From NCBI GenBank assembly GCA_039090855.1, contig CM077027.1, positions 99,732,316-99,796,315 of the forward strand: DNA of 64,000 nt, read 5' to 3'. A program made the position numbers and the translations under genes. Below the pieces are notes generated by a model. The model had not been told where the DNA came from, ran no database searches, and saw nothing but the letters and a program-made list of their open reading frames with translations. The stretch comes from Macrothele yani. Lineage: Eukaryota > Arthropoda > Arachnida > Araneae > Macrothelidae. Of the stretch, positions 1 through 10,620 are shown in pieces (the first letter of the stretch is position 1; every line of letters starts with the position of its first letter).

Positions 1-8
1 GTCCATCG

Positions 9-233
9 GCCGTCCCGGTGGCGCAGTGGTCTAAGCGATGGCCTCTGATCATTCATCCGAACGGGGTCCGGGTTCGAATCCCGTGAGGCATGGATGCTGT
101 GTTTGTCTTACGGCACTGGCTCTCTCCTTTCCCTGGAACCAGTGACCCTAAATTAGGGACGGGCGACTGCTTATAGCCCATTGAGTTGCTCACGGCGGTC
201 GTTAAACCTCCAATCAAAATCAAATCAAAATTA
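9..233 (+). mobile_element. tRNA-derived SINE, first copy
   Basis: The head is tRNA-like: an A-box-like stretch (GTGGCGCAGTGGTCTA) is followed about 50 bp later by a B box (GGTTCGAATCC), the internal promoter of RNA polymerase III. A shared body of about 120 bp and an A-rich tail follow. The 8-mer GTCCATCG occurs at 1-8 and 234-241 and looks like the target duplication. What follows the right copy (234-275) matches the tail of the same SINE family, so this copy seems to have inserted into an older one. Six further copies lie in the window. It encodes no protein and would depend on a LINE for mobility. Confidence 0.85.
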
Positions 234-275
234 GTCCATCGAGTTGCTCACGGTGGTTGTTAAAACCCCAACAAG

Positions 276-2567
276 AAATAAAAAATAAAAATAAAAACAA
301 CAAAAAAGTCACAATTATTGGGCTTTTTTTAGTTTTCTTTTGGAAGAAATTCGCTGGATTTGTTTGGACGTCTGGCAACACTGCGAAGAACTCAAAGAGA
401 AGAAGAACCCAACCATTCTTTTGGCGTCATCCTTGGGCGGCATCTGCATAGAAGAAAATTTAAGTGTAGGGAAGTTTTCATTAGTATCAGTATTTAGAGG
501 CTAAACATATTGTTTGAAAAGAAGAAATTTGGCTGTTTAGGTAATTTCATGTTTTTGTCTGTTGATTATATTAGAATCACTGCAAAATATGCGTATCTTT
601 TTGTAATTATTTCTTTGTTCTAATCCGTAACGGTAGTTCAGTTTGCCTTTCTAAAGAAGTAAGGAATTCCTGTGAAATAATTTCAGGGTTTTTTTTTTTA
701 TAATGTTTTTTCATGGTAAGTTTGAATTTTTAGGACCTGTTAAGCGGGATTTTAAAGGGTTTTATGTTACAGTTTGTCTATGAAGAAATGTACTGTATGA
801 TCAAAGAATTTGGTATGATTTCTGATTAAACAAAATGGCGTATAATGTTAAGAAGCCATTAAACATGTAGTGGATAACATATTCAAAGAATGTCAATGTC
901 CTAGAAAAACTTAACCATTTTGTGAAACTTTTTTTTTTTTTCCACATGTGTTTATAAAATGTAACAGAAACGGTTTATTCTGAGATTAGCATAAATATTA
1001 GAAAGTTAATTTTGCATTTCCAGGGAGGTTACGTGATGTGCAGGATTAACGAAATCAGGTCCCATTGCGTAGTGGATACCCTCCCCTGGAAAAAAATATA
1101 TTTGTGGTACTTTTTGCAAAATTCTATTAGATTTCAAATACTAAAAATTTAACTTCCATATTATTAACTAGGCATTTGCAGTCATTGTAATGAATAAAAT
1201 TGTTGGAACCTACAAGTAAATTCTTACAAAAAATATGTAAAACCAAAAGTATAACACTTTATTGCATGAAACAAAAATGTGTGCATTGTAATTTAAATGA
1301 TCGCCCTAGTTTTATACTGATACTACAAAGCACTTATGCCAAAAGTTAGTCCTATGCAAATTTTCTTGTAGAGTATTAAGGCCAGCTTCTCTGAACAGTG
1401 CCTCATGATCTCACATGTGTAACAGTGTCTGGTTTATACAAAAATTCACAGGTAAGTAACAATTAAGAATTGTAGCACAAAAAATGCTAAACTAATTAAC
1501 AGTGTTACACCCAAGATTTCGTTATGGGTGTGGCCATATTATTTTTGTCTCTTGATTGTCAAAAGAAAAAAATACTAGTCTGTTTCTTCATTCCTTGTGA
1601 AGAACATCTTTTGGTTCATTATATTCTGAAGATTTTTGTGATGTGCAGACAATTGTATTACTATGAATCCTTGTGCTGATTGCTATAAAAATAACTGATC
1701 CTTGTGCTTATTGCGATAAAAATTCCACTCATATTAAACTATTTCTTCCACATTTTCTTTTTAATATACATGTGCTAGAACTATTGGTATGGCTGTGAAA
1801 AGGATCCTCAAGTTGTCTGGAATGACTGCTTTCCAGTCATTCAATTTTTATGAACTAAAGTAACAAAAAGATTTTACTGAAAGAAAAAAATTACTTTCCT
1901 TTTTAATACTTCATTCAAAGATGCCTAAATTCTTGGCTATTTCTTTAAGCAGTTTCATATGAAGTTTCCACAGAAAATTTTGTAAGATCTTTTTGCTAAC
2001 GCTTGAGCACTTGATTTCCCCAAGTGGATGCCTTCAGTACACCTCTGCTGTGGTTTCAGATTTAGAGTAATTACTGTATGAGGTACTTGGCAAATAGGTT
2101 TTGGGCTGAAAGTTAATGTACGAAATCTGTTTATTGCATTCTTGTGCGATTCTTAAGGTAAAATTTCTGTTGAAAGTGAAAATTTTAGATAGAAGCCTTT
2201 TGTTGAGGCAAAATGAAAATTGTAGTGCCCTTTGCTTTGTTTAGGTAGAATAAACTGCAAATAAGGTGAAAACTAGGTATTTGGTCATCCCATAAGTAAT
2301 GCAGTATTTTCAATGTGGCTGGATTGATTGCCACCAGATGGGGTTATTGTGGCAGATCTGTGGGGGTATATGTACTGCTGGACAGTGCTAAGATGCCAGA
2401 TTGGGCTACTTTAAAAATCAATCTACTACTATTTTACCTTTTTTCTTTCTTTTTTTGGTCTACTACTCGGTTCATTTTTGGGTTGCATTTTCCCCTGCCT
2501 GTTTGAAGTATTTTTCTCAGTAGATTATGTAAGTCTTGAAGTAGGTAATGTAATATTGATAGTTCTT
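276..2567. other. AT-rich stretch without recognisable features
   Basis: I see no long ORF with family resemblance, RNA gene or clear repeat here. It contains short homopolymer runs only. The short ORFs at 257-451 and 2315-2506 have biased, low-complexity translations and no recognisable domain. Confidence 0.5.
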
Positions 2568-2580
2568 AACTTTTTGAGTG

Positions 2581-2799
2581 GCCTCCCCGGTGGTGCAGTG
2601 GTCTAAGGCGCTGGCCTCTGATCATTCGTCCGTAAGGGGTCCGGGTTCGAATCCCGGTGAGGCATGGATGTTGTGTTTGTCTTACGGCACTGGCTCCCTC
2701 CCTTCCCTGGAACCAGTGACCCTAAATTACGGACGGGCGACTGCTTATAGCCCATTGAGTTGCTCACGGTGGTCGTTAAACCTCCAATAAAAAAAAATA
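2581..2799 (+). mobile_element. tRNA-derived SINE, second copy
   Basis: This copy has the same tRNA-like head, body and A-rich tail as the copy at 9-233. The 13-mer AACTTTTTGAGTG flanks it exactly at 2568-2580 and 2800-2812, a target duplication typical of LINE-mediated retrotransposition. Here the acceptor-stem-like ends (GCCTC near the start, GAGGC after the B box) can still pair, which supports descent from a tRNA. Confidence 0.92.
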
Positions 2800-2812
2800 A
2801 ACTTTTTGAGTG

Positions 2813-4251
2813 AAAAAGTATTTTTAAAAAAAGTGGCTAACTGTGAAGGAAATGCACCTGTGCATAGGTGTAACTGCGAACAACATTAGTAGCTTTATTT
2901 TGTGCAGATTCGGCTTTGTCATTTTTTGTTTATGATTTTGATTGTTCTAACTGGGTTTGACGTCTGATGTGACTGTGACCATTGATGTCAGTATTCATTA
3001 ATTCATTTCATCACAGGGCAGTTCAGTTCAAAAGCAGGTACAGCCCTTATTTTGTTTTTTCAACGGTCTTGCTTTGATCTACTTTAAGCTCATTAATTAT
3101 TTTTTTCTTGAACCTTGTTTTAGAAAAATGTACTTTAAGTTGTTTTAATATGGGTAAGTGGGCTCAGTATCATGTAAAAAAATTTAAATGGAATGATTGC
3201 AATCTTTTTAATCAATATGTTTTAGAAAACTATTTTAATCAAAATGAAAAAAAAATCAAACTTTTTAAAATCTAAAAAGTTTAATTTTTTTAATATTAAA
3301 AATCTTTTTAAAAACTCACAAACTTTGATTGTAATGAGCAAAACAACTTTTTTTTTTATTGAAGAATTAAAAATTGGGCTATTTTTGAATGGATTTGGAT
3401 GCTTTTCAAATGTAAGTCTGCTACTTTCTCATTGAATTCGCAATACTGGGATGTTGGCATAGTGTCTGAGTAAACTTTGAATGGTGTAAATGTTCATTTA
3501 ATTTATTTGTTAACCCTCATCATGGAAGTGTCAAAACTTTCGTATATGGCACGTTTTTACTTTGAGAGCACTATCAGGGCAACACCACCCTGGCAGCAGT
3601 GTTGAAACTGCTAGATTTATTGTGCAGATGTGCGAGTCGAGGACAAAGCGTTTTCGTTCTAGGAACTGTAGCCTTAAAAAAATAAGCTAAGGCCAGGATG
3701 TCCTCAGGAGTAGGATGACGATCTGTTACGACAAAGAATATTTAACAAAAGAAGTTAAGGCTCAGCGAGACGTAACTAGTGCAGCCATATCTTCAGGGAA
3801 AATATGCAGTGCCCAGAAGCCAACATACAGGCTGATCGGCTGATGCCAGAGCAGACTGTGCATGCATATTTTTGTTTGACTTCAATTCTTTGGATAAAAA
3901 ATAGTCTGCCGTTAGCCGAGCTACTCAGACTCGCAACACGTGATTGTTACCTTCTCAGTAGCATAATCACTTCGCAAATCGGATATGTTAGTTTTGTTAC
4001 GCCACCCGGGTTAGTTAAGGTGTTTGTTCTTCAGTTTTTCAGAAATATTTTCAGTAATGCCAAATACTAGGGAATGTCTGCATTTTGTACGGATCCTTGA
4101 TAACTGTAATAGTTGGATCCGCCTAACTGTAATATTTGCTGAAATTTAATTTAAATAGTAATACTAATGTTACTGCATATTTTTCTCACCAAAATAAGGG
4201 AGGGCGGAGTATCGGAAAACAGCAAGCACGACAACAAAAAACTGCTCTAAG
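2813..4251. other. AT-rich stretch without recognisable features
   Basis: Nothing recognisable is encoded here. The ORF at 3804-4070 has no family resemblance. The stretch ends at the Merlin target duplication. Confidence 0.5.
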
Positions 4252-4412
4252 CAAATAGTGGTACTTACGTATTAACACCACCGCACAGAAGTTGTGCTAA
4301 TGCGCCAATAAAGAGCAATCTTGTTGTTCGCACGCGCAGGCATTTATATTTTGGATTCTTTGTTGCATTTTTTGTTTGCTGATTTTTGACGCCATTTTTT
4401 AGTGCTACGAAA

Positions 4413-5294
4413 ATGCGCATTTGGGATTTGCCAAAAACAGAACAAGATGCAATTTTATTTTTTCAGGAGCGAAATATTTTACCAAAAGAACAAAAATGTA
4501 CCAATTCCCATGACGTGAAACTTTATTTCGGTAAACGTAAGTTTTGGAAATGTAATTTAAGTCAGTGTGATCAGCAAGTGGGACTTAGAAAAGACAACTG
4601 GTTTGAGGGAAGCAGAATTCCATTTTGTTCAGCTTTGAGATTCATATACTGCTGGTGCGAGGAGTTGACGTCGATTAAATTTTGTGAAAAGCAACTTGAT
4701 TTATCAGATAAAACTGTTATAGATTGGAACAATTACATGCGTGAATTATGTGTCTTGGATATGGAGAATAAACCAAACAAGAAGGTAGGTGGACCAGATT
4801 GCATTGTGGAAATTGATGAAAGTTTGTTTACTAAACATAAAAATAATTGTGGTCGAGTATTACCTGAACAGTGGGTGTTTGGTGGTATATGTAGAGAAAC
4901 AAAAGATTCGTTTGTTGTCACTGTTCCTAATAGAACTGGCTGTACCCTTCTTGATAAAATTATTGAAAACATTGCAGATGGTAGCACAATTTATTCTGAC
5001 AGTTGGAAAGGTTACCAAACAAATAGAATAGAAATAGAAGGATTCCTACATGCTAAAGTTAATCATAAATACAATTTTATTGATCCTGATACAGGAGTTC
5101 ATACACAAACAGTTGAGAGAATGTGGGGCAGTGCTAAATGGAGGAACAAGAGACAAAGGGGGACAGCGAGAAATCATTCGGAATCTTATTTATCAGAGTT
5201 CATATGGCGACGGCATCAGGTGAAAGAAAATAGAGACTGTTTTGAATCTATGTTGAACTCTATATCGGCCCATTTTCCACCGAAATCCGATTGA
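4413..5294 (+). CDS. Merlin transposase (IS1016/ISXO2-like DDE)
   Basis: This 293-residue protein is expected to cut and paste its element by binding the TIRs in the nucleus. The N-terminus (about 29-52) carries Cys29, Cys47 and Cys52 in a zinc-ribbon-like stretch (WKCNLSQCD). The IS1016/ISXO2-type catalytic domain follows, with candidate metal ligands Asp135 (VEIDESLF), Asp196 (IYSDSWKGY) and Glu235 (TVERMWG), after a conserved VNHKYNF. The length is normal for Merlin. I chose ATG 4413; an in-frame upstream TTG at 4386 is not a likely eukaryotic start. There is no frameshift or stop. The last 31 codons recur in a downstream duplication. An AATAAA at 5310 could serve for polyadenylation. Confidence 0.93.
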   Translation: MRIWDLPKTEQDAILFFQERNILPKEQKCTNSHDVKLYFGKRKFWKCNLSQCDQQVGLRKDNWFEGSRIPFCSALRFIYCWCEELTSIKFCEKQLDLSDKTVIDWNNYMRELCVLDMENKPNKKVGGPDCIVEIDESLFTKHKNNCGRVLPEQWVFGGICRETKDSFVVTVPNRTGCTLLDKIIENIADGSTIYSDSWKGYQTNRIEIEGFLHAKVNHKYNFIDPDTGVHTQTVERMWGSAKWRNKRQRGTARNHSESYLSEFIWRRHQVKENRDCFESMLNSISAHFPPKSD

Positions 5295-5621
5295 CTACTT
5301 TGTTTTTAAATAAAGTGTTTTATCTGTAGCTGCGGTGGCGTTAATACGTTCATATGGTGACAGCATCAGGTGAAAGAAAATAGAGACTGTTTTGAATCTA
5401 TGTTGAACTCTATATCGGCCCATTTTCCACCGAAATCCGATTGACTACTTTGTTTTTAAATAAAGTGTTTTATTTTATGATTTGTCGTAAAAATTTTAGG
5501 TGTAGATTTATTGGCGCATTAGCACAACTTCTGCTGCGGTGGCGTTAATGCCTGCGCGTGCGAACAACAAGATTGCTCTTTATTGGCGCATTAGCACAAC
5601 TTCTGCTGCGGTGGCGTTAAT
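5201..5621 (+). repeat. Nested duplications at the Merlin 3' end
   Basis: The 123 bp at 5201-5323 recur at 5351-5473 with about two mismatches; they cover the last 31 transposase codons, the stop and the AATAAA. The 27-bp spacer includes a piece matching the TIR tip (GCGGTGGCGTTAATACGT). A second duplication of about 42 bp inside the TIR (5507-5549 and 5579-5621) begins TTTATTGGCGCATTAG. Confidence 0.9.
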
Positions 5622-5756
5622 ACGTAAGTACCCAAATAGTCATCATATCGAAGGAAACCATCTTGGATCAAAGAAAAGCTTCACTGCCATAGTCTCCCTC
5701 TAACGTGTTTTGCTCCTGAATGTTAACTTTCCCTCAGCACATCTCAAAATGTGGTG

Positions 5757-6050
5757 GCGCTGTTGCCGCCTGTTTTACGTTATCTCTGTGAAAGTTGACC
5801 TTCTTTAAGCGTTAGATATTCTTTGGCTATGATCACCGAGCAAAATCCTCATGTAGCAGTGGAAGAATTAGCAGAGCAGTTCCGAGCAACCTTTTTCAGT
5901 GGTCCACTGACATCTACAAAAGATTGGTACAGTTTCTAAGCTGAGCCAGTGATTTCTTCACAAGTTATCGGAGCACAATCTGAAGCAACGAATGGAGGTC
6001 TGCACATCTCACCTCTGTCGATTGAAAAAAGGAATCTTTTCCGAATTACC
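5757..6050 (+). pseudogene. Mariner-like transposase N-terminal fragment
   Basis: Conceptual translation, with frameshifts, resembles the helix-turn-helix N-terminus of mariner transposases: a stretch like HVAVEELAEQFRATF near 5850-5895 and then LSEHNLKQRMEVCTSHLCRL near 5963-6022, which corresponds to the linker before the DDE domain. The catalytic domain is missing. The fragment sits between the Merlin element and a repeat array. Assignment is by eye and moderately sure. Confidence 0.55.
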
Positions 6051-6118
6051 AAAATCCAGTGTATGTAACAAAAGAGAAGCCTTATAAAGCTATGGGATGT
6101 CACCAGTCTGCTCTGTAT

Positions 6119-6600
6119 GGGTCATTCCATGCCAAATCAACACAGCACTCAACCTTGACATCTCCGATTTTAACGAAAATAGGAATTTCTCCTTTTTCGT
6201 CGTAATTTGGGTTATCCTCGAGATCGATGCATAACTGAACAGAAATTTTGGGGCAATTGGTAGTCGTCTTTCAAAACTTTCGGAAACAGTAAAGATTTCT
6301 CCCATAATCGTAATTTTATTTTTCACGCAATGTTTCTTCTGCCTAGTATTGTTGTTAAATTTCATTTTATTTCATAAATATTTGTATTTCACCTTGAAAA
6401 TGGAAGGGAAATGTCCGAAAATGGAAATCGGACGTAGCAAAGATTTCTCTCTTAACTGTAATTTTTTTCCCCCTACGATGTTGTGAATGTGTATCCTGTG
6501 TTCTTAAATATCCCCGCAAAAAAAGGTTTGCATTTCAGCTTGATAAAGGGGGAGAGTCCTAAAACGAAAGTAACGAAGCTGAAAATTTTATAAGAATTTA
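6119..6600. repeat. Long-TIR element end followed by ~160-bp repeat units
   Basis: The first bases (GTCATTCCATGCCAAATCAA) match the terminal motif of the two long-TIR transposons further along (21130 and 45604). Degenerate units of about 160 bp follow, each with a core like AAGATTTCTCCCATAATCG and a stretch like TTGAAAATGGAAGGGAAA. The same units recur at 11500-11896, 17841-18050, 33780-33860 and 36130-36200. Confidence 0.65.
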
Positions 6601-7430
6601 TGTATGATATTCAAAAGCATTCATATTGTCCAAGTTACACTATTTATCTTTTATCTAAAATAGTGAAAGCTATCGTGCATTTCATGGTCTTCAGACTGAA
6701 AGTTCTTTCAGCATGCTGGATAAAATTGCATTCCAAGGGAGTTGTGAAGCCTACTGTTGTAGCTGATGGTGATATTGAGCTTAATTTTTCAAATAAGTTT
6801 TTCAAAACAGAAAAATCAGAAAGAGGACACAGAACTAGTAATTGGAGTAAAAATAAGAATGTATTTAAGTGAAATCATTTTAAACAAAAATGAACTTTCT
6901 AAGTTCTATACATCTGTCAGAAAATTTTACGTGGACAAATATTTTTATAAATCAATAAAAGATATTGATCTATGATGAATTCTTAAAACATGCAGAAGTA
7001 GCAGATCCTTCACTTAGAACCAGAACATCGTTTACTTCTGTATTATATACATAAGCGCTTTCCATTTATAATAACTGAAAATGAACTTGAAATACCGGAA
7101 GCGGAATTGCTTGTTATCAAGAGCTCTGACAAATTAGAGACCATACCAGAAACAGATAGAATAGATGTCACTTGGTCAGAAATCTCAAAATTAAGTGGCA
7201 GTAATGGAGCTGTTAAGTATACTATTCTCTCGAAAGTAATGTTTGCAATACTTGTAGTTCCACACTGGAATGCTGCGAGTGAGAGTTTTTAGTTTAGTGT
7301 AAAAAAATCAAGTCCCGTTTCCAACCTAATTTAGGTTTAGAAACTGTAGAAGCACTTATTTTCTGCTGAGGAACTCAAATCTGCAAAACAATGTACAGCC
7401 AAATCACTAAAGAAAGCTGTTTAATCAATT
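6590..7430 (+). pseudogene. hAT transposase C-terminal remnant
   Basis: The translation around 7107-7290 contains TILSKVMFAILVVPHWNAAS, a match to the hAT C-terminal dimerisation domain (the usual pattern is a hydrophobic run, then P-H-x-N-A-x-x-E-R-x-F-S). Stops and frameshifts interrupt it, and the N-terminal zinc finger and catalytic part are not recognisable. Weaker similarity to the region upstream of that domain reaches back to about 6690. The RTE element begins about 90 bp downstream. Confidence 0.7.
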
Positions 7431-7519
7431 TTTTTGTTATGTAAAAAAAAAGTATCAGTCATGGTGTGTATTATTTTCCAAGTAAAAAATTTGGAATATT
7501 TTGATACAGATTTTCATGT

Positions 7520-10480
7520 ATCATCATCATCATCATCATTGTCAACCATTATCAATCCACTGCTGGACGAAGGTCTCCCCAAGTTTCCTCCACAACGGTC
7601 TGTCTTGTGCCAGTCTCCTCCATGTCACTCCCGCATATTTACGAATTTCATCCACCCATCTCCCATGTGGTCTTTTTCTGGGCCTTTTCCTGTCCCTTGG
7701 AATCCAATCTAAAATTTCGGCTGTCCATCTATGGTCTGTCCTTCTGGCAGTATGTCCAGCCCATTGCCATTTTAGGGATTTAACTCTGATCATGATGTCT
7801 TCCACTCTCGTCATTTTTCGGATCCACGAGTTCCTCTTCTTATCTCTCCTGGTTACACCAAGCATGCTCCTCTCCATGCTGCTTTGAGTTGTCTGCAGCC
7901 TTTGTATGTCTCTTTTAGTTAAGGTCCACGTCTCTGCACCATACGTAAGCACTGGAAGGATGCATTGATCAAACACTTTTCTTTTAAGACATAATGGCAT
8001 ATTGCTCTTGAAAATTATGCTGTTTCTTCCAAAAGCTCTCCAGGCAAGTTTTGAACGCCGATTAATTTCATCAATGTGACCCTCACTTGATATCTGCTGT
8101 CCAAGATAAACATACGTATCTGTTATCTCCAGTTTTTCTCCATCAATCGATAAATCTTCATTTCTTGTAAAAGCATTGAACATCACTTTTGTCTTCTGAA
8201 AGTTCATTTTTAATCCCACTTCTTTACTCTTGTCAGCAAGTTCCTGGATCATACTCTGCAGCTCTGATGGGGTAGTTGCAAAAATGACTACGTCATCAGC
8301 AAAACGAAGGTGGGTTAGATAATCTCCATTAATCTTTATCCCTTTGTTTTCCCAGTTCAGTGATTGAAAGACATTTTCCAATGTGGCATTAAAGAGCTTC
8401 GGAGATATGGTGTCACCTTGTCTCACTCCCTTTCCAATTTTTATGTGTGTTGTATTTTCAAACAGCCGAATCTTTGCACTTGCATTTTCATAGATGTTAT
8501 TAATAATATTAATGTATGCATCTTCAATACCGCAGGATTTCAGAGCCGTGGTAACTGCTGATGGTTTCACCGAATCAAAGGCTTTTTCATAATCGATAAA
8601 AGCCATGCACAATGGAAGTTCATATTCCCTCGCTCTTTCAATTAGTTCTCTCAGTACGTGGATATGATCTATTGTGCTGTAGCCACTCCTGAATCCAGCT
8701 TGTTCTCTCGGTTGAGCCATGTCCAGTGTTACCTTCAAGCGGTGTGAAAGAACTTTAGTGAAGATTTTATAAACTACTGATAGGAGGCTGATAGGTCTGT
8801 AGTTCCTGAGATCCTCAATGTCACCTTTTTTATGTAGCAGGATCATTGTAGCATTGTTCCAATCCTCAGGAATCTTCCCTTCATTAAGGCATCGAGTGAA
8901 AATTTGGGCGAGTACTGTTTCAATTTCTCCACTTGCTTCTTGTATGATGTCTATAGTAATTCCATCTTCTCCTGGAGCTTTCCCCCGCTTCATGTTCTTG
9001 ATTGCATGAGCAACTTCTGCTGGGAGGACTGGAAGAACTCTGGTACCTTTCATGATGTCTGGAGTACATGTATCATCCCTTTCATATAATTTGGAGTAGA
9101 AATCTTTCACTCTTGTCAAAATTTCGCCTCTATTTCTTGTTATAGAACCATCTTCTTTTCTCAGAGCCATAATCTGTTTTCTTCCCTTACTGAGATATCC
9201 CTTTGCTATCTTAAGGCTTTGGTTGTTTTCAATTGCTTTCCTCACTAGCTCACAGTTGAATTTCCTTACGTCTTCAGTGATACTTTTTCGTGTTGTCTTG
9301 CATAGCTTTATATATTCCACTTTGGAAGTCACATCTTCTTTAGTTGTCCTCATCTCTCTTCTTTTTTGCATCAACATTTTGGTTTTTCCTGATAATTTGT
9401 TCACATGCAACTTGTTCTTAGACCCAGCTAATTTTGTTGCTGTTTCCATTAGAGCTTTGGTTACTTTTCTGTTAACTTCCGAAATATCCACTTCTTCCGA
9501 TGTTAGGCCTTCTAAAGCAGAGAATCTGTTCTTCAGTTCCAACTTGAAAGTATTATGGTGTTTTTTAAGGTTGGTTATGTCAATAGATTTTGTTTGTCTT
9601 ATGAGCTTGCCACGTTCCAGTTTAGTGTTGAGGTGCATCTTACATCTCACCAATCTATGGTCACTACCTGTGTTGAACTTGTTCAGCACACTGCAGTCTT
9701 CGATGACGAATTTTTTGTTACACATAATAAAATCAATTTCACTTGTCGTCCCAATTGGATGTCTCCATGTCCATTTCCTGTGTGGCTTTTTCTTGAAAAA
9801 GGAGTTCAAGATGAAAAATCCTTCTGCCTCTGCAAACTCAACGAGAGTATTTCCACGCTGGTTTCTGTTGCCGTGACCGAATTTACCTACTGAAGTTTCA
9901 TTCTGTTGCCGTTGCCCTATTTTTGCATTGAAATCTCCCATAATTATCTTCAAGTGCTGCTTACCTTTATTATTTAGATGACGAATTTCCTCATAAAATT
10001 CTTCAATTTCTTCTTCAGGATGACTTGTGGTGGGTGCATAAGTTTGAATAATCTGAGCCTGGTATCTTCTCGATAGTTGGATAACGAGTCGTGCAGCTCT
10101 GTCAGAGGAACTTTCAACTTCTACCACTTTATCCTTCAGTTTCTTGTTTATTATAAATCCAACACCACTAGTTCTGCCAGTATCTGTCCCACGATAATAG
10201 AAGAGATGTCCACTTTTCAGTTCAATGAGATCTTCTCCTTTTCTCCTTACCTCACTTAGCCCGACGATGTCCCACTTGATCCTTTGTAGTTCCTCTTCCA
10301 ATTCAAGAAGCCTTGAATCAGAAGATAGGGAGCGTCCATTATAAGTAGCCAAGGTCAGCATCAGATGGCAGCCTAGTCCGGTCCTCCGGGGATTCTTAGC
10401 ACCCTCTGCCTTCATGTCGCACTGGCCGCTGCCTTGGCCAGGTACATTCCAGCTGCCGGAGACTGAGGGCCAAGATTTAA
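7520..10480 (-). mobile_element. RTE-clade non-LTR retrotransposon
   Basis: The 3' end (left, minus strand) is a short (ATC)n run at 7520-7538 just after the stop codon, the simple-repeat tail typical of RTE elements. A single ORF fills the element. The 5' boundary is set loosely at about 10480, where similarity to transposon sequence stops; no full-length copy is available for comparison. Other copies lie at 51609-52315, 53030-54232 and 62437-64000. I could not establish a target duplication. Confidence 0.9.
7542..10415 (-). CDS. RTE endonuclease / reverse transcriptase polyprotein
   Basis: This uninterrupted 957-codon ORF would nick genomic DNA and reverse-transcribe its own RNA at the nick. 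Residues about 20-260 form an APE-type endonuclease: Asn26 (TYNGRSL), Glu55 (LSEVRR), Tyr126 (QTYAPT), Asp161/Asn163 (GDFNAKIG), Asp228 and the final SDH at 251-253. Residues about 470-760 form the reverse transcriptase: Asp608 (AFIDYEKAFD), RQGD at 665-668 and FADD at 705-708. The C-terminus (RKMTRVEDIMIRVKSLKWQW) is the part shared by all truncated copies. The length fits RTE ORFs. The start is the ATG at 10415. All residues expected to be catalytic are present, so it may be functional. Confidence 0.95.
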   Translation of the reverse strand: MKAEGAKNPRRTGLGCHLMLTLATYNGRSLSSDSRLLELEEELQRIKWDIVGLSEVRRKGEDLIELKSGHLFYYRGTDTGRTSGVGFIINKKLKDKVVEVESSSDRAARLVIQLSRRYQAQIIQTYAPTTSHPEEEIEEFYEEIRHLNNKGKQHLKIIMGDFNAKIGQRQQNETSVGKFGHGNRNQRGNTLVEFAEAEGFFILNSFFKKKPHRKWTWRHPIGTTSEIDFIMCNKKFVIEDCSVLNKFNTGSDHRLVRCKMHLNTKLERGKLIRQTKSIDITNLKKHHNTFKLELKNRFSALEGLTSEEVDISEVNRKVTKALMETATKLAGSKNKLHVNKLSGKTKMLMQKRREMRTTKEDVTSKVEYIKLCKTTRKSITEDVRKFNCELVRKAIENNQSLKIAKGYLSKGRKQIMALRKEDGSITRNRGEILTRVKDFYSKLYERDDTCTPDIMKGTRVLPVLPAEVAHAIKNMKRGKAPGEDGITIDIIQEASGEIETVLAQIFTRCLNEGKIPEDWNNATMILLHKKGDIEDLRNYRPISLLSVVYKIFTKVLSHRLKVTLDMAQPREQAGFRSGYSTIDHIHVLRELIERAREYELPLCMAFIDYEKAFDSVKPSAVTTALKSCGIEDAYINIINNIYENASAKIRLFENTTHIKIGKGVRQGDTISPKLFNATLENVFQSLNWENKGIKINGDYLTHLRFADDVVIFATTPSELQSMIQELADKSKEVGLKMNFQKTKVMFNAFTRNEDLSIDGEKLEITDTYVYLGQQISSEGHIDEINRRSKLAWRAFGRNSIIFKSNMPLCLKRKVFDQCILPVLTYGAETWTLTKRDIQRLQTTQSSMERSMLGVTRRDKKRNSWIRKMTRVEDIMIRVKSLKWQWAGHTARRTDHRWTAEILDWIPRDRKRPRKRPHGRWVDEIRKYAGVTWRRLAQDRPLWRKLGETFVQQWIDNG

Positions 10481-10620
10481 GTTGTGGAATATAAATGAAT
10501 AAGTAAGTAAAAAATATTAATTAAATTAAATGAGTAACAGCATATTTTCTTTGGTTAAAATTATTCTTTTTGGTATGACTACTGAAAAATGGCCAAAACT
10601 ACTGAAAATTTGTACGAGTA

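Larger units (their letters stand above)
4260..5632 (+). mobile_element. Merlin-type DNA transposon, complete
   Basis: The 1,373-bp element has near-perfect terminal inverted repeats of about 85 bp. The left end reads GGTACTTACGTATTAACACC and the right end is its inverse apart from a few changes. The 8-mer CAAATAGT flanks it exactly at 4252-4259 and 5633-5640, the target-duplication length known for Merlin (8-9 bp). A single open transposase gene lies inside. The right end has been remodelled by local duplications (see 5201-5621). Identical target duplications and an open ORF suggest a fairly recent insertion. Confidence 0.95.

Noticed and set aside
4386..4412. Merlin transposase start at the upstream TTG
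   Set aside because: Non-ATG starts are unlikely in a eukaryotic transposase; the ATG at 4413 keeps all domains.
9223..9876. 217-codon plus-strand ORF opposite the RTE gene
   Set aside because: Antisense shadow of the reverse transcriptase polyprotein; no domain of its own. The same holds for 7434-7887, 9555-9893 and 62424-62836.
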